Source: Streptomyces sp. NBC_00513 (GTDB lineage: Bacteria > Actinomycetota > Actinomycetes > Streptomycetales > Streptomycetaceae). Taken from it: a stretch of 64,000 nucleotides of DNA. Each line of letters begins with the position of its first letter. The stretch's first letter is position 1. A program made the position numbers and the translations under genes. Of the stretch, positions 17,122 through 24,540 are shown one piece after another. The notes below the pieces were generated by a model, which saw only the letters and a list, made by a program, of their open reading frames with translations, was not told where the DNA came from and did not search any database. The stretch is taken from the NCBI RefSeq assembly GCF_041431415.1, contig NZ_CP107845.1:3658001-3722000 (forward strand). Direction: 5' to 3'.

Positions 17122-18324
17122 GTGCAGCGCCTCTACGACTTCCTCCGCAGACACCCGACGGGTGTCGACAGCTTCTGGGCTGCCCTGCTCTTCGGGGTCT
17201 CTCTGCTGGAAGTCACGAACAGCGGTCTGAGCAGCACCGCGACCCGTCTGATCGCCGTCCCCTCGGTGCTGGCGATGAGCGCGGTGGTGGCCATGCGCCG
17301 CAAGTGGACCGTGCCCATGTTCTGGCTGGCCGTCGGCACCGGCGTCTACCAGCTGGTGACCCGCACCGATCCACACCTCGGCGACTTCGGGATGCTGATC
17401 ATCCTCTACACGGTCGCGGCCTCCGCAGACGTCTCGCGCCGGCTGTCCCGGGTGGCGTTCGGCATCGGGCTGACCGCGTCCCCCCTGTACTTCCTGCGCT
17501 TCCACGTGGACCGGGGCGCGACCGGCGACAACGTCATCGGCGCCCTCTTCGCCGTCGTGCCCTTCGCCCTCGCCTGGGTCCTCGGCGACTCCGTGCGCAC
17601 CCGCCGGGCCTACTACGCCCAGCTCGTCGAACGCAACCAGCGCCTGGAGAAGGAACGCGAGGCCCAGGCGAAGGCGGCCGTCACCACCGAACGCGCCCGG
17701 ATCGCCCGCGAGCTGCACGACGTCGTCGCGCACAACGTGTCGGTGATGGTGGTGCAGGCCGACGGAGCCGCGTACGTCATGGACGTGGCACCGGAACAGG
17801 CCAAGGAGGCCCTCCAGACCATCTCCGGCACCGGCCGGCAGGCCCTGGCCGAGATGCGGCGACTGCTGGGCGTGCTGCGCACCGGCGAACCGCAGGAGTC
17901 CGAGGACTACGTGCCGCAGCCGGACGTGGAACAGATCGAGGTCCTCGTCGAGCAGGTCCGGGCCGCCGGCCTCACGGTGGACTTCCAGGTCGAGGGCACC
18001 CCCCGCCGGCTGCCGAGCGGGGTCGAACTGACCGCGTACCGGATCGTGCAGGAGGCGCTGACCAACACGCGCAAGCACGGGGGCCCCGAGGCGAGCGCCA
18101 GCGTCCGGCTGGTCTACTTCGACGACGGGCTGGGCCTGCTCGTGGAGGACGACGGCCGGGGCGCGGCCCACGAACTGTACGAGGACGGCGGCGCCGACGG
18201 CGCCGGACACGGGCTGATCGGCATGCGGGAACGCATCGGTATGGTCGGAGGCACCCTGGACGCGGGCCCGCGTCCCGGCGGCGGCTTCCGGATCAGCGCA
18301 CTGCTCCCGCTCAAGAAGAGATGA
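17122..18324 (+). CDS. Two-component sensor histidine kinase (NarL-partner type, HisKA_3)
   Basis: A 400-residue membrane kinase. About the first 155 residues hold four to six hydrophobic helices. Then a short coiled coil (LVERNQRLEKEREAQAKAA) leads to the HisKA_3 dimerisation and phospho-acceptor motif ERARIARELHDVVAHNVSVMVV, with the conserved His in ELHD. The HATPase domain has AYRIVQEALTNTRKHG (N box), EDDGRG (G1) and GHGLIGMRERI (G2). It has no extracytoplasmic sensor domain of any size, so it probably senses within the membrane. The cognate response regulator starts 17 bases downstream. GTG at 17122 is chosen on the leaderless -10 box. Confidence 0.92.
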   Translation: MQRLYDFLRRHPTGVDSFWAALLFGVSLLEVTNSGLSSTATRLIAVPSVLAMSAVVAMRRKWTVPMFWLAVGTGVYQLVTRTDPHLGDFGMLIILYTVAASADVSRRLSRVAFGIGLTASPLYFLRFHVDRGATGDNVIGALFAVVPFALAWVLGDSVRTRRAYYAQLVERNQRLEKEREAQAKAAVTTERARIARELHDVVAHNVSVMVVQADGAAYVMDVAPEQAKEALQTISGTGRQALAEMRRLLGVLRTGEPQESEDYVPQPDVEQIEVLVEQVRAAGLTVDFQVEGTPRRLPSGVELTAYRIVQEALTNTRKHGGPEASASVRLVYFDDGLGLLVEDDGRGAAHELYEDGGADGAGHGLIGMRERIGMVGGTLDAGPRPGGGFRISALLPLKKR

Positions 18325-18341
18325 CGAGGACGAGGTAACCG

Positions 18342-19010
18342 ATGTCCATCCGAGTGATGCTGGTCGACGATCAGGTGCTGCTGCGCACCGGCTTCCGAAT
18401 GGTGCTTGCCGCCCAACCGGACATGGACGTGGTCGCCGAGGCCGGGGACGGCCTGGAGGCGCTGGAGGTGCTGCGGGCCACCAAGGTGGACGTGGTGCTG
18501 ATGGACGTCCGCATGCCGCGGCTCGACGGGGTCGAGGCGACCCGGCGCATCTGCGAACCCGAGGAACACCCCAAGGTCATCATCCTGACCACCTTCGACC
18601 TGGACGAGTACGCGTTCTCCGGGCTGAAGGCCGGCGCGAGCGGCTTCATGCTCAAGGACGTCCCGCCGGCGGAACTCCTGGCCGCGATCCGCTCGGTGCA
18701 CAGCGGCGACGCCGTCGTCGCCCCGTCCACGACCCGACGCCTGCTGGACCGCTTCGCGCCGATGCTGCCGACCACGACGGCGGAGCCGCGGAACAAGGAC
18801 GTGGAACGGCTGACCGAGCGCGAGCGGGAGGTCATGCTGCTGGTCGCGCAGGGCCTGTCGAACGGCGAGATCGCGGCGCGGCTGGTCCTCTCGGAGGCCA
18901 CCGTCAAAACGCACGTGGGCCGCATCCTGACCAAGCTGGGCCTGCGCGACCGGGTACAGGTCGTGGTCCTGGCGTACGAGACGGGGCTGGTCCGCGCCGG
19001 CGGTCTCTAG
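18342..19010 (+). CDS. NarL/FixJ-family response regulator
   Basis: The 222-residue regulator has a receiver domain with the acidic pair DDQ (D9, D10), the phospho-acceptor Asp in VDVVLMDVRMP (D54), the conserved Thr in ILTTFD and Lys in FMLKDV. The C-terminal LuxR-type helix-turn-helix reads LTEREREVMLLVAQGLSNGEIAARLVLSE followed by TVKTHVGRILTKL. It is paired with the upstream HisKA_3 kinase in one operon. Targets are unknown; the convergent bPH2 genes and the downstream nuoD-like gene are close candidates by position only. Confidence 0.93.
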   Translation: MSIRVMLVDDQVLLRTGFRMVLAAQPDMDVVAEAGDGLEALEVLRATKVDVVLMDVRMPRLDGVEATRRICEPEEHPKVIILTTFDLDEYAFSGLKAGASGFMLKDVPPAELLAAIRSVHSGDAVVAPSTTRRLLDRFAPMLPTTTAEPRNKDVERLTEREREVMLLVAQGLSNGEIAARLVLSEATVKTHVGRILTKLGLRDRVQVVVLAYETGLVRAGGL

Positions 19011-19040
19011 TGCCGTGGCCGGACCCGGACAGGGGCCCGG

Positions 19041-20345
19041 TCAGGTCATCCAGCGGTCCGGCCGGGCCGCGGCGCGCGAGGTGCGGGAGCGGGCCGCCTG
19101 CGCGGGCAGCAGCGCCGCGGCCTCCGCCGACGGCCGCAGCCGCGCGGTGACGGTGGCGTTCGCGCCGGTGTCCACGTGCAGGTCGGCCACGCCGCGGGCG
19201 CGTTCCCAGGGCCCCTGCGTCAGGCGCACGCTCTGCACCTTGGCGTGCGGGACGATCTCCGTGCGGCGGCACAGGCGCCCCTTGCGCGCGGCGAACACGT
19301 CCTCGGTCACGGCCAGGCCGTAGCCCTTCCACCACACCGGGACCACCCACCGCGAGCCGGCCCTCGGGGCGGGGCTGAAGGACAGGGCCGCGAGGTCCAC
19401 GCCGGGCAGGACCCGCGCGATGACCTCGTACGCGGCGGCCCGCGAGGCCACCGGGACCAGCACGTCGTTCTTCGAGCCGGCCACCGCCAGCTCCACCCGG
19501 ACCCAGTCGCGCCGGCGCCACAGCAGCGGCTCGACGATCCGTACGGTCTGCACCCGCCCCGGCGGCACCGTCTCGTGGGCCCGGTCCAGCAGCCCGTGGT
19601 CGATCCGGAGCCCGTCGGGGGATTCGGCGACCGTCCAGTCGTACTCGGTGAGGAACCGGCCGGCCGTGCCGGCCCAGACCCCGCCGAGGAACGGCAGCAG
19701 GGTCGCCGCGGTGGCCCAGATGCTTCCGCTGAGCCACCACACGACGACCGGCACGACCAGCCCGGCGAGCAGGGCGGCCCAGACGGCGAGGGTCAGCACC
19801 AGCGAGACCACCAGGTCCCTCGGCCGGACCCGCAGCAGTTCGCGTTCCGGGGCCTCGCCGAGCGTCACGGCCTCCGCGGGGGCGAAGCCGGCCGCCCGGG
19901 CCAGGAGTTCGGCGCGCAGCGCGACGGCGTCCTTCTCCGCGAGGTAGGCCAGCTCGTCCTTGTCCGCGGTACCGATGACGTCGAGCCGCAGCTTCGCGAC
20001 GCCGGCGACGCGGGCCAGCAGCGGTCGGGTGACGTCCACGGCCTGGAGCCGGTCGAGGCGGATGTGCGCGGTGCGCCGGAAGATCAGGCCGCTGCGGATG
20101 CGCAGTTCGGCGTCGGTGACGGCGTAGTGGGTGAACCACCAGCTCAGGAAGCCGTACGCGCCGAAGACGAGGACCATCCCGGCCAGGACCAGGAGCCGCA
20201 GCAGCCCGGACAGGTCCGCGATCCACTCCCCGGCCCGCTCGCCCTGCTGGGCGATGACGCCGATGGTGGCCGCGATCGGCACCCACGCCCGCAGCAGCGG
20301 GGTCAGGAAGTGCAGCCGGCGTTCCGGCGCCGCGGTGTCGCTCAC
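19041..20345 (-). CDS. Bacterial PH-domain (bPH2) membrane protein, YdbT-like
   Basis: A 434-residue protein with paired membrane helices near 15-65 (WVPIAATIGVIA, then LLRLLVLAGMVLVFGAYGFL) and again near 170-215, alternating with three bPH2 (DUF304) domains. Each bPH2 domain has the YAVTDAELRIRSGLIFRRTAHIRLDRLQ-like core, seen as TDAELRIRSGLIFRRTAHI, as LRIDHGLLDRAHETVP and as LAVTEDVFAARKGRLCRRTE. The arrangement matches YdbT of Bacillus, whose partner YdbS is the shorter bPH2 protein. The GTG overlaps the stop of that upstream partner gene (GTGA). In Bacillus the pair affects resistance to some bacteriocins; the role here is inferred only. Confidence 0.85.
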   Translation of the reverse strand: MSDTAAPERRLHFLTPLLRAWVPIAATIGVIAQQGERAGEWIADLSGLLRLLVLAGMVLVFGAYGFLSWWFTHYAVTDAELRIRSGLIFRRTAHIRLDRLQAVDVTRPLLARVAGVAKLRLDVIGTADKDELAYLAEKDAVALRAELLARAAGFAPAEAVTLGEAPERELLRVRPRDLVVSLVLTLAVWAALLAGLVVPVVVWWLSGSIWATAATLLPFLGGVWAGTAGRFLTEYDWTVAESPDGLRIDHGLLDRAHETVPPGRVQTVRIVEPLLWRRRDWVRVELAVAGSKNDVLVPVASRAAAYEVIARVLPGVDLAALSFSPAPRAGSRWVVPVWWKGYGLAVTEDVFAARKGRLCRRTEIVPHAKVQSVRLTQGPWERARGVADLHVDTGANATVTARLRPSAEAAALLPAQAARSRTSRAAARPDRWMT

Positions 20346-20833
20346 AGCCCGGCCGACTTCGCCTCGCCGAGTGCGGACAGCCGGTCGCGGAGCCGTTCGG
20401 CCTCGGCCGGGACCAGTCCGGGGATCTTGGCGTCGGTGGCGGCGGCCGCCGTGTGCAGCTGTACGGAGGCCAGCCCGAAGCGGCGTTCCAGCGGCCCCGA
20501 GGTCACCTCGACCAGCTGCATCCGCCCGTACGGCACCACGGTCTGCTCCCGCCACAGGACGCCCCTGCTGATCAGCAGGTCGTCGGCGCGCTCGGCGTAC
20601 CGCCAGGACCGCCAGTTGCGGCCGAGCAGCACCCAGCCCCAGACCAGCACCCCGAGCCACAGCGCCCCGACGGCGGCCCACGCCGGCCCGGCGGTGAGGC
20701 CCAGTACGACCGCCGTGAGCGCCGTGAGCACCGTCATCCAGATCACCAGCAGCATGCGCCGGAGCGTGAGGAGCCCGCCCGGCAGCCCCACCCACTCGGG
20801 TCCGCTCGTCCCACCCGTTGTCCCGGTTCCCAT
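20342..20833 (-). CDS. Bacterial PH-domain (bPH2) membrane protein, YdbS-like
   Basis: A 163-residue protein with two hydrophobic helices (MLLVIWMTVLTALTAVVLGL and AAVGALWLGVLVWGWVLLG) followed by one bPH2 domain (ERADDLLISRGVLWREQTVVPYGRMQLVEVTSGP, split here as LLISRGVLWREQTVVPYGR and MQLVEVTSGPLERRFGLASVQL). It is translationally coupled to the larger YdbT-like gene. The ATG at 20833 follows TAGGGT by six bases, indicating a leaderless transcript from a promoter that overlaps that of the divergent nuoD-like gene. Confidence 0.85.
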   Translation of the reverse strand: MGTGTTGGTSGPEWVGLPGGLLTLRRMLLVIWMTVLTALTAVVLGLTAGPAWAAVGALWLGVLVWGWVLLGRNWRSWRYAERADDLLISRGVLWREQTVVPYGRMQLVEVTSGPLERRFGLASVQLHTAAAATDAKIPGLVPAEAERLRDRLSALGEAKSAGL

Positions 20834-20857
20834 GCATACACCCTAGGGCTGAGAGAA
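20834..20857. promoter_or_regulatory. Overlapping divergent -10 boxes (palindromic CCCTAGGG)
   Basis: On the minus strand TAGGGT (20845-20840) lies 6 bases before the bPH2 ATG. On the plus strand TAGGGC (20844-20849) lies 7 bases before an ATG at 20857. The two hexamers share bases within the palindrome, so RNA polymerase can read only one direction at a time from this site. Confidence 0.5.
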
Positions 20858-20864
20858 TGCCGCC

Positions 20865-22007
20865 ATGACGGAGACCACGGTCGGTATCGGCGGCGCGGCG
20901 GAGAGCACCGACATGGTGCTCAACATCGGTCCGCAGCACCCCTCCACGCACGGCGTGCTGCGCCTGCGCCTCGTCCTGGACGGGGAGCGCATCGTCAGCG
21001 CGGAACCGGTGGTCGGCTACATGCACCGGGGCGCCGAGAAGCTCTTCGAGGCCCGTGACTACCGCCAGATCGTGATGCTCGCGAACCGCCACGACTGGCT
21101 GTCCGCGTTCTCCAACGAGCTGGGCGTGGTCATGGCCGTCGAGCGGATGCTGGGGATGGAGGTCCCCGAGCGGGCCGTGTGGATGCGGACGTTGCTGGCC
21201 GAGCTGAACCGGGTGCTGAACCACCTGATGTTCCTCGGCTCGTACCCGCTGGAGCTGGGCGGGATCACGCCGATCTTCCACGCGTTCCGTGAGCGCGAGG
21301 AACTCCAGGCCGTCATGGAGGAGATCTCCGGCGGCCGCATGCACTACATGTTCAACCGGGTCGGCGGCCTCAAGGAGGACCTCCCCGCCGGCTGGCTGGG
21401 CCGGGCCCGCGCCGCCGTCGCGGACGTCCGCACCCGCATGGACGTCTACGACAAGCTGGTCCACGGCAACGAGATCTTCCGCGGCCGCACCCGCGGCGTG
21501 GGCGTTCTGTCGGCGCAGGCCGTGCACGCCTACGGGGTCTCCGGCCCGATCGCCCGCGCCTCCGGCGTCGATTTCGACCTGCGCCGCGACGAGCCGTACC
21601 TGGCGTACGGCGAGCTCCAGGACGTGCTGAAGGTGGTCACCCGGACCGAGGGCGACTGCCTGGCCCGCTTCGAGGTGCTGCTCGACCAGACGCACAACGC
21701 CCTCGACCTGGCCGTCGCCTGCCTGGACCGGATGGCGGAGCTGGCGCCGGGCCCGATCAACCAGCGGCTGCCCAAGGTGCTGAAGGCGCCCGAGGGGAGC
21801 ACGTACGCCTGGACGGAGAACCCGCTGGGCATCAACGGCTACTACCTGGTGTCCAAGGGCGAGAAGACCCCGTACCGGCTGAAGCTGCGCTCGGCGTCCT
21901 TCAACAACATCCAGGCGCTGGCCGTGTTGCTGCCCGGGCAGTTGGTCGCGGACATGGTGGCGATCCTGGGTTCGCTGTTCTTCGTCGTCGGCGACATCGA
22001 CAAGTAG
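20865..22007 (+). CDS. nuoD2: Orphan NuoD-like NADH dehydrogenase 49-kDa subunit
   Basis: A 380-residue homologue of NuoD/NDUFS2, the complex I subunit that lines the quinone site. It keeps [15 protein letters not shown] (residues 20-34), [16 protein letters not shown] (51-66, including the arginine that NDUFAF7 methylates in mitochondria and the quinone-site tyrosine), [31 protein letters not shown] and [13 protein letters not shown]. It is about 60 residues short because the helix region normally reading MEALIHHFK before the ESPKGE-type strand is missing. No other nuo gene is nearby. It may replace or assist the main NuoD under some condition. The stop of a three-codon upstream frame overlaps its ATG. 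Confidence 0.88.
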   Translation: MTETTVGIGGAAESTDMVLNIGPQHPSTHGVLRLRLVLDGERIVSAEPVVGYMHRGAEKLFEARDYRQIVMLANRHDWLSAFSNELGVVMAVERMLGMEVPERAVWMRTLLAELNRVLNHLMFLGSYPLELGGITPIFHAFREREELQAVMEEISGGRMHYMFNRVGGLKEDLPAGWLGRARAAVADVRTRMDVYDKLVHGNEIFRGRTRGVGVLSAQAVHAYGVSGPIARASGVDFDLRRDEPYLAYGELQDVLKVVTRTEGDCLARFEVLLDQTHNALDLAVACLDRMAELAPGPINQRLPKVLKAPEGSTYAWTENPLGINGYYLVSKGEKTPYRLKLRSASFNNIQALAVLLPGQLVADMVAILGSLFFVVGDIDK

Positions 22008-22041
22008 TCCTGAACGCGACGGTCCCCGGGCGGGTCGTGTC

Positions 22042-22053
22042 TAGGGTGATCAC
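22042..22053 (+). promoter_or_regulatory. -10 box of a probable leaderless promoter for the NAT gene
   Basis: TAGGGT (22042-22047) is followed by six bases and the ATG at 22054, with no ribosome binding site between the nuoD2 stop and this start. Confidence 0.5.
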
Positions 22054-22938
22054 ATGATCACCGACATGTGCGTGGACTACCTGCGCCGGCTCGGCGTCGA
22101 GCCGGCGGCGCCCTCCGTCGAGGGGCTGTTCGCCCTCCAGCGGGCCCACCTGGAGCGCGTGCCGTACGAGAACATCGACATCCAGCTGGGCCGGCCGCCC
22201 GGGATCGACCCCGCGCTGTCGGTGCGCCGGCTCGCGGCGGGCCTGGGCGGCTACTGCTTCCACCTCAACGGCGCCTTCTCCACGCTCCTGGAGGCACTGG
22301 GCTACGACGTGACCCGCCATGTCGGCGGCGTGTACAAGGAGCCCGACGCGCGGGGCGTCAACGGCGACCACCTCGCGCTGGTCGTGCGAGTGGACGGGGC
22401 CGCGTTCTTCGTGGACGCCGGGTTGGGCGACGGGCCCCACGACCCGCTGCCGCTGCGCGCGGGCACCTTCGAACGGGGGCACTTCCGGTACGCGTTGGAG
22501 CCGCTCGTCCCGCTCGACGGGGAGGGACCGGGCTGGACGTACCGGAACCCGGACGGCCCCTTCCCCGTGATGAACTTCCGCTCGGCCCCCGCCACGATGG
22601 CCGACTTCGAGGCCGAGCACCTGCGGCTGTCCACCGCGCAGGACTCCGGTTTCGTACGCACCTTCGCGATGCTGCGGCGCGACGCGCACGGCATCGACGC
22701 CCTGCGCGGGCGCGTCCTGAGCCGAATCGACCCCCTCGCGGGGACGACCGACCGGGAACTGCACACGCCCGAGGAGTTCTTCGACGTGCTGACCGGCGTC
22801 TTCGGGCGGTCGCTCGACGAGCTGAGCGCGCGGGACCGGGCGGACCTGTGGGAGCGGGTCGACCGCGCGCACGAGACGTGGCGGGAGTCGCGGGAGGAGC
22901 CGTCGGCGCGGACCGCGCCCGCGTCGCGGGTGGGCTGA
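22054..22938 (+). CDS. nat: Arylamine N-acetyltransferase
   Basis: NAT enzymes transfer acetyl or propionyl groups from CoA to aromatic amines and hydrazines in the cytoplasm. The catalytic triad is visible: C68 in GLGGYCFHLNGAF, H106 in GVNGDHLALVV and D121 in AFFVDAGLGDGP. The 294-residue length and the N-terminal RVPYENIDIQLG match the family. In actinomycetes some homologues form amide bonds in antibiotic pathways (as in rifamycin), but no biosynthetic cluster is nearby, so a detoxification or general metabolic role is more likely. The gene appears to have its own leaderless promoter. Confidence 0.92.
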   Translation: MITDMCVDYLRRLGVEPAAPSVEGLFALQRAHLERVPYENIDIQLGRPPGIDPALSVRRLAAGLGGYCFHLNGAFSTLLEALGYDVTRHVGGVYKEPDARGVNGDHLALVVRVDGAAFFVDAGLGDGPHDPLPLRAGTFERGHFRYALEPLVPLDGEGPGWTYRNPDGPFPVMNFRSAPATMADFEAEHLRLSTAQDSGFVRTFAMLRRDAHGIDALRGRVLSRIDPLAGTTDRELHTPEEFFDVLTGVFGRSLDELSARDRADLWERVDRAHETWRESREEPSARTAPASRVG

Positions 22939-22980
22939 CACCGGGCCCACGTTGTCGGTGCGAGGGTGCAGACTTGGGGC

Positions 22981-23196
22981 ATGTCCCACTCCCCCCGTAG
23001 GGCCTGCCCCACCTGCGGCCGCGACTGCGCCGTCACCGCCGGCCGGATCGCCCGCCACGACCCGCCGGACGGCCGGGGACGCGGCGACCTGGTGTCCTGC
23101 CCCGGCTCTCGCGCCCGCGTCGTGCTCGGCGCGTCGGCGCCGACCCTGGACGGCTTCGTCCTGGGCCCGAACCCGGGGCAACTCCCCCTGTTCTGA
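22981..23196 (+). CDS. Small CxxC protein ending in a clamp-binding-like QLPLF
   Basis: A 71-residue protein. It opens with a zinc-finger-like CPTCGRDC (C9, C12, C16) and has a fourth cysteine in LVSCPGSR. The rest is short and polar, and the last five residues are QLPLF (codons at 23179-23193). Q-L-x-L-F is the consensus by which DNA polymerases and repair proteins bind the bacterial sliding clamp DnaN, and such motifs often sit at the extreme C-terminus. I do not recognise the family. It could be a small replication or repair accessory protein; equally the match could be chance. It lies 42 bases after the NAT gene on the same strand. Confidence 0.65.
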   Translation: MSHSPRRACPTCGRDCAVTAGRIARHDPPDGRGRGDLVSCPGSRARVVLGASAPTLDGFVLGPNPGQLPLF

Positions 23197-23268
23197 GACG
23201 CCCCTGCCGGGGGGTAGCCCCCTCGACCGCCGGGGGAATACGGGATGTCGGGGATCGTGACCGGGTCC

Positions 23269-23281
23269 TAGCGTTCGGGAC
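23269..23281 (+). promoter_or_regulatory. -10 box of a probable leaderless promoter for the secreted hydrolase
   Basis: TAGCGT (23269-23274) is followed by seven bases and the ATG at 23282, with no ribosome binding site. Confidence 0.5.
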
Positions 23282-24520
23282 ATGACGACGACCTCGCATC
23301 AGAACAAGCGCCGGCTGCGGCGCGGAGCCGCGGCGGTGGCCCTCGCGGCCGTCCTCGGCGCGGCAGCCGCCCCGGCGGCCCTCGCCTCGCCCACCGCCGC
23401 CGTCCGGGCCCCGGCCGCCCGGGGCGCCCTGATCTCCGTCACCCCGGTCGACACCCTCGACCGCGCCGGCGTCACCGCCGAGCTCGGCGCCCTCGGGGTC
23501 GACACCGCGGGCGTCCGGTACGGCGTCCGCGCGTACCGGATCACCTACGCCACCGTCGACCCGAAGGGCCGCCCCACCACGGCCACCGGGCTGCTGGTCC
23601 TGCCGCGCGGCGGCGCGGCCCGGCCCGACCTGGTGTCCGACACCCACGGGACCGTCGCCCACCGCGACAGCGCGCCGAGCGGGGGCAAGGGCTACAACCG
23701 GCTCACCCCGTACCTGCACGCCTCGGCCGGCCGCGCCGTCGCCGCGCCGGACTACCTCGGCCTCGGCGGCGGCACCGGACCCCACCCCTACATGGACACC
23801 CGCTCGGCCGTCACCGCCACCGTCGACATGCTCAAGGCCTCCCGCACCGCGGCCGACCGGCTGGGCCGCCCCGTGACCCGGGACGTGTACGCCACCGGCT
23901 TCTCCCAGGGCGGCCAGGTGGCCATGGCCGTCGGCCGCGAACTCTCCGCGGGCCGGGACGGACTGCGGCTGCGCGCCCTGGCCCCGATGGCCGGCCCCTA
24001 CGACCTGTCGGGGTCCGAGATACCCGGGATCGCGGACGGCCGGGTCGCGCCGCGCACCGCCGTCTTCTACCTCTCGTACTTCCTGACGGCCCAGAACAGG
24101 CTCCACCCGCTCTACAAGGACCCGGCCGAGGTGTTCCGCCCGCCCTACGCGCGGATGGTGGAGGGCCTGTTCGACGGGACGCACCCGGAGGAGGAGATCG
24201 TCGCCGCGCTGCCCGCGACCCCCGAGGAACTGCTCACCCCGGCCTGGTCCGAGAACGTCCGCGCCCCGCGCGGCGCCCTGCGCACCGCCCTGCGGGCCAA
24301 CGACGGCGCCTGCGACTGGAAGCCGGACGTGCCGGTACGGCTCTACGCGGGCGGCGCCGACACGGACGTGCCGATCGCCAACTCCCGTGCCTGCGCCGCC
24401 GACCTGGCCCGCCGCGGGGTCCGGGCGAAGGTCGTCGACCAGGGCCCGGACGCGGACCACTTCACGACGGCCCTCAGGTCGGCCCCCCAGGTGGTGCGCT
24501 GGTTCGACGCGCTGTCGTAG
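23282..24520 (+). CDS. Secreted alpha/beta-hydrolase, lipase-like
   Basis: A 412-residue exported hydrolase. The N-terminus (KRRLRRG then an alanine-rich core ending near ALASPTAA) is a signal peptide. The nucleophile elbow is TGFSQGGQVAMAVG with the catalytic Ser in G-F-S-Q-G. The acid is probably the Asp of GGADTDVPIANSRA and the base the His of GPDADHFTTAL near the end. The arrangement matches the secretory-lipase-type (LIP) family, which hydrolyses esters or short-chain lipids outside the cell. Two cysteines (in ANDGACDWK and SRACAAD) could form a disulfide. It is a single gene with its own promoter, convergent with the coiled-coil gene. Confidence 0.82.
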   Translation: MTTTSHQNKRRLRRGAAAVALAAVLGAAAAPAALASPTAAVRAPAARGALISVTPVDTLDRAGVTAELGALGVDTAGVRYGVRAYRITYATVDPKGRPTTATGLLVLPRGGAARPDLVSDTHGTVAHRDSAPSGGKGYNRLTPYLHASAGRAVAAPDYLGLGGGTGPHPYMDTRSAVTATVDMLKASRTAADRLGRPVTRDVYATGFSQGGQVAMAVGRELSAGRDGLRLRALAPMAGPYDLSGSEIPGIADGRVAPRTAVFYLSYFLTAQNRLHPLYKDPAEVFRPPYARMVEGLFDGTHPEEEIVAALPATPEELLTPAWSENVRAPRGALRTALRANDGACDWKPDVPVRLYAGGADTDVPIANSRACAADLARRGVRAKVVDQGPDADHFTTALRSAPQVVRWFDALS

Positions 24521-24540
24521 GGCGCCTCGCGGATCAGGGC

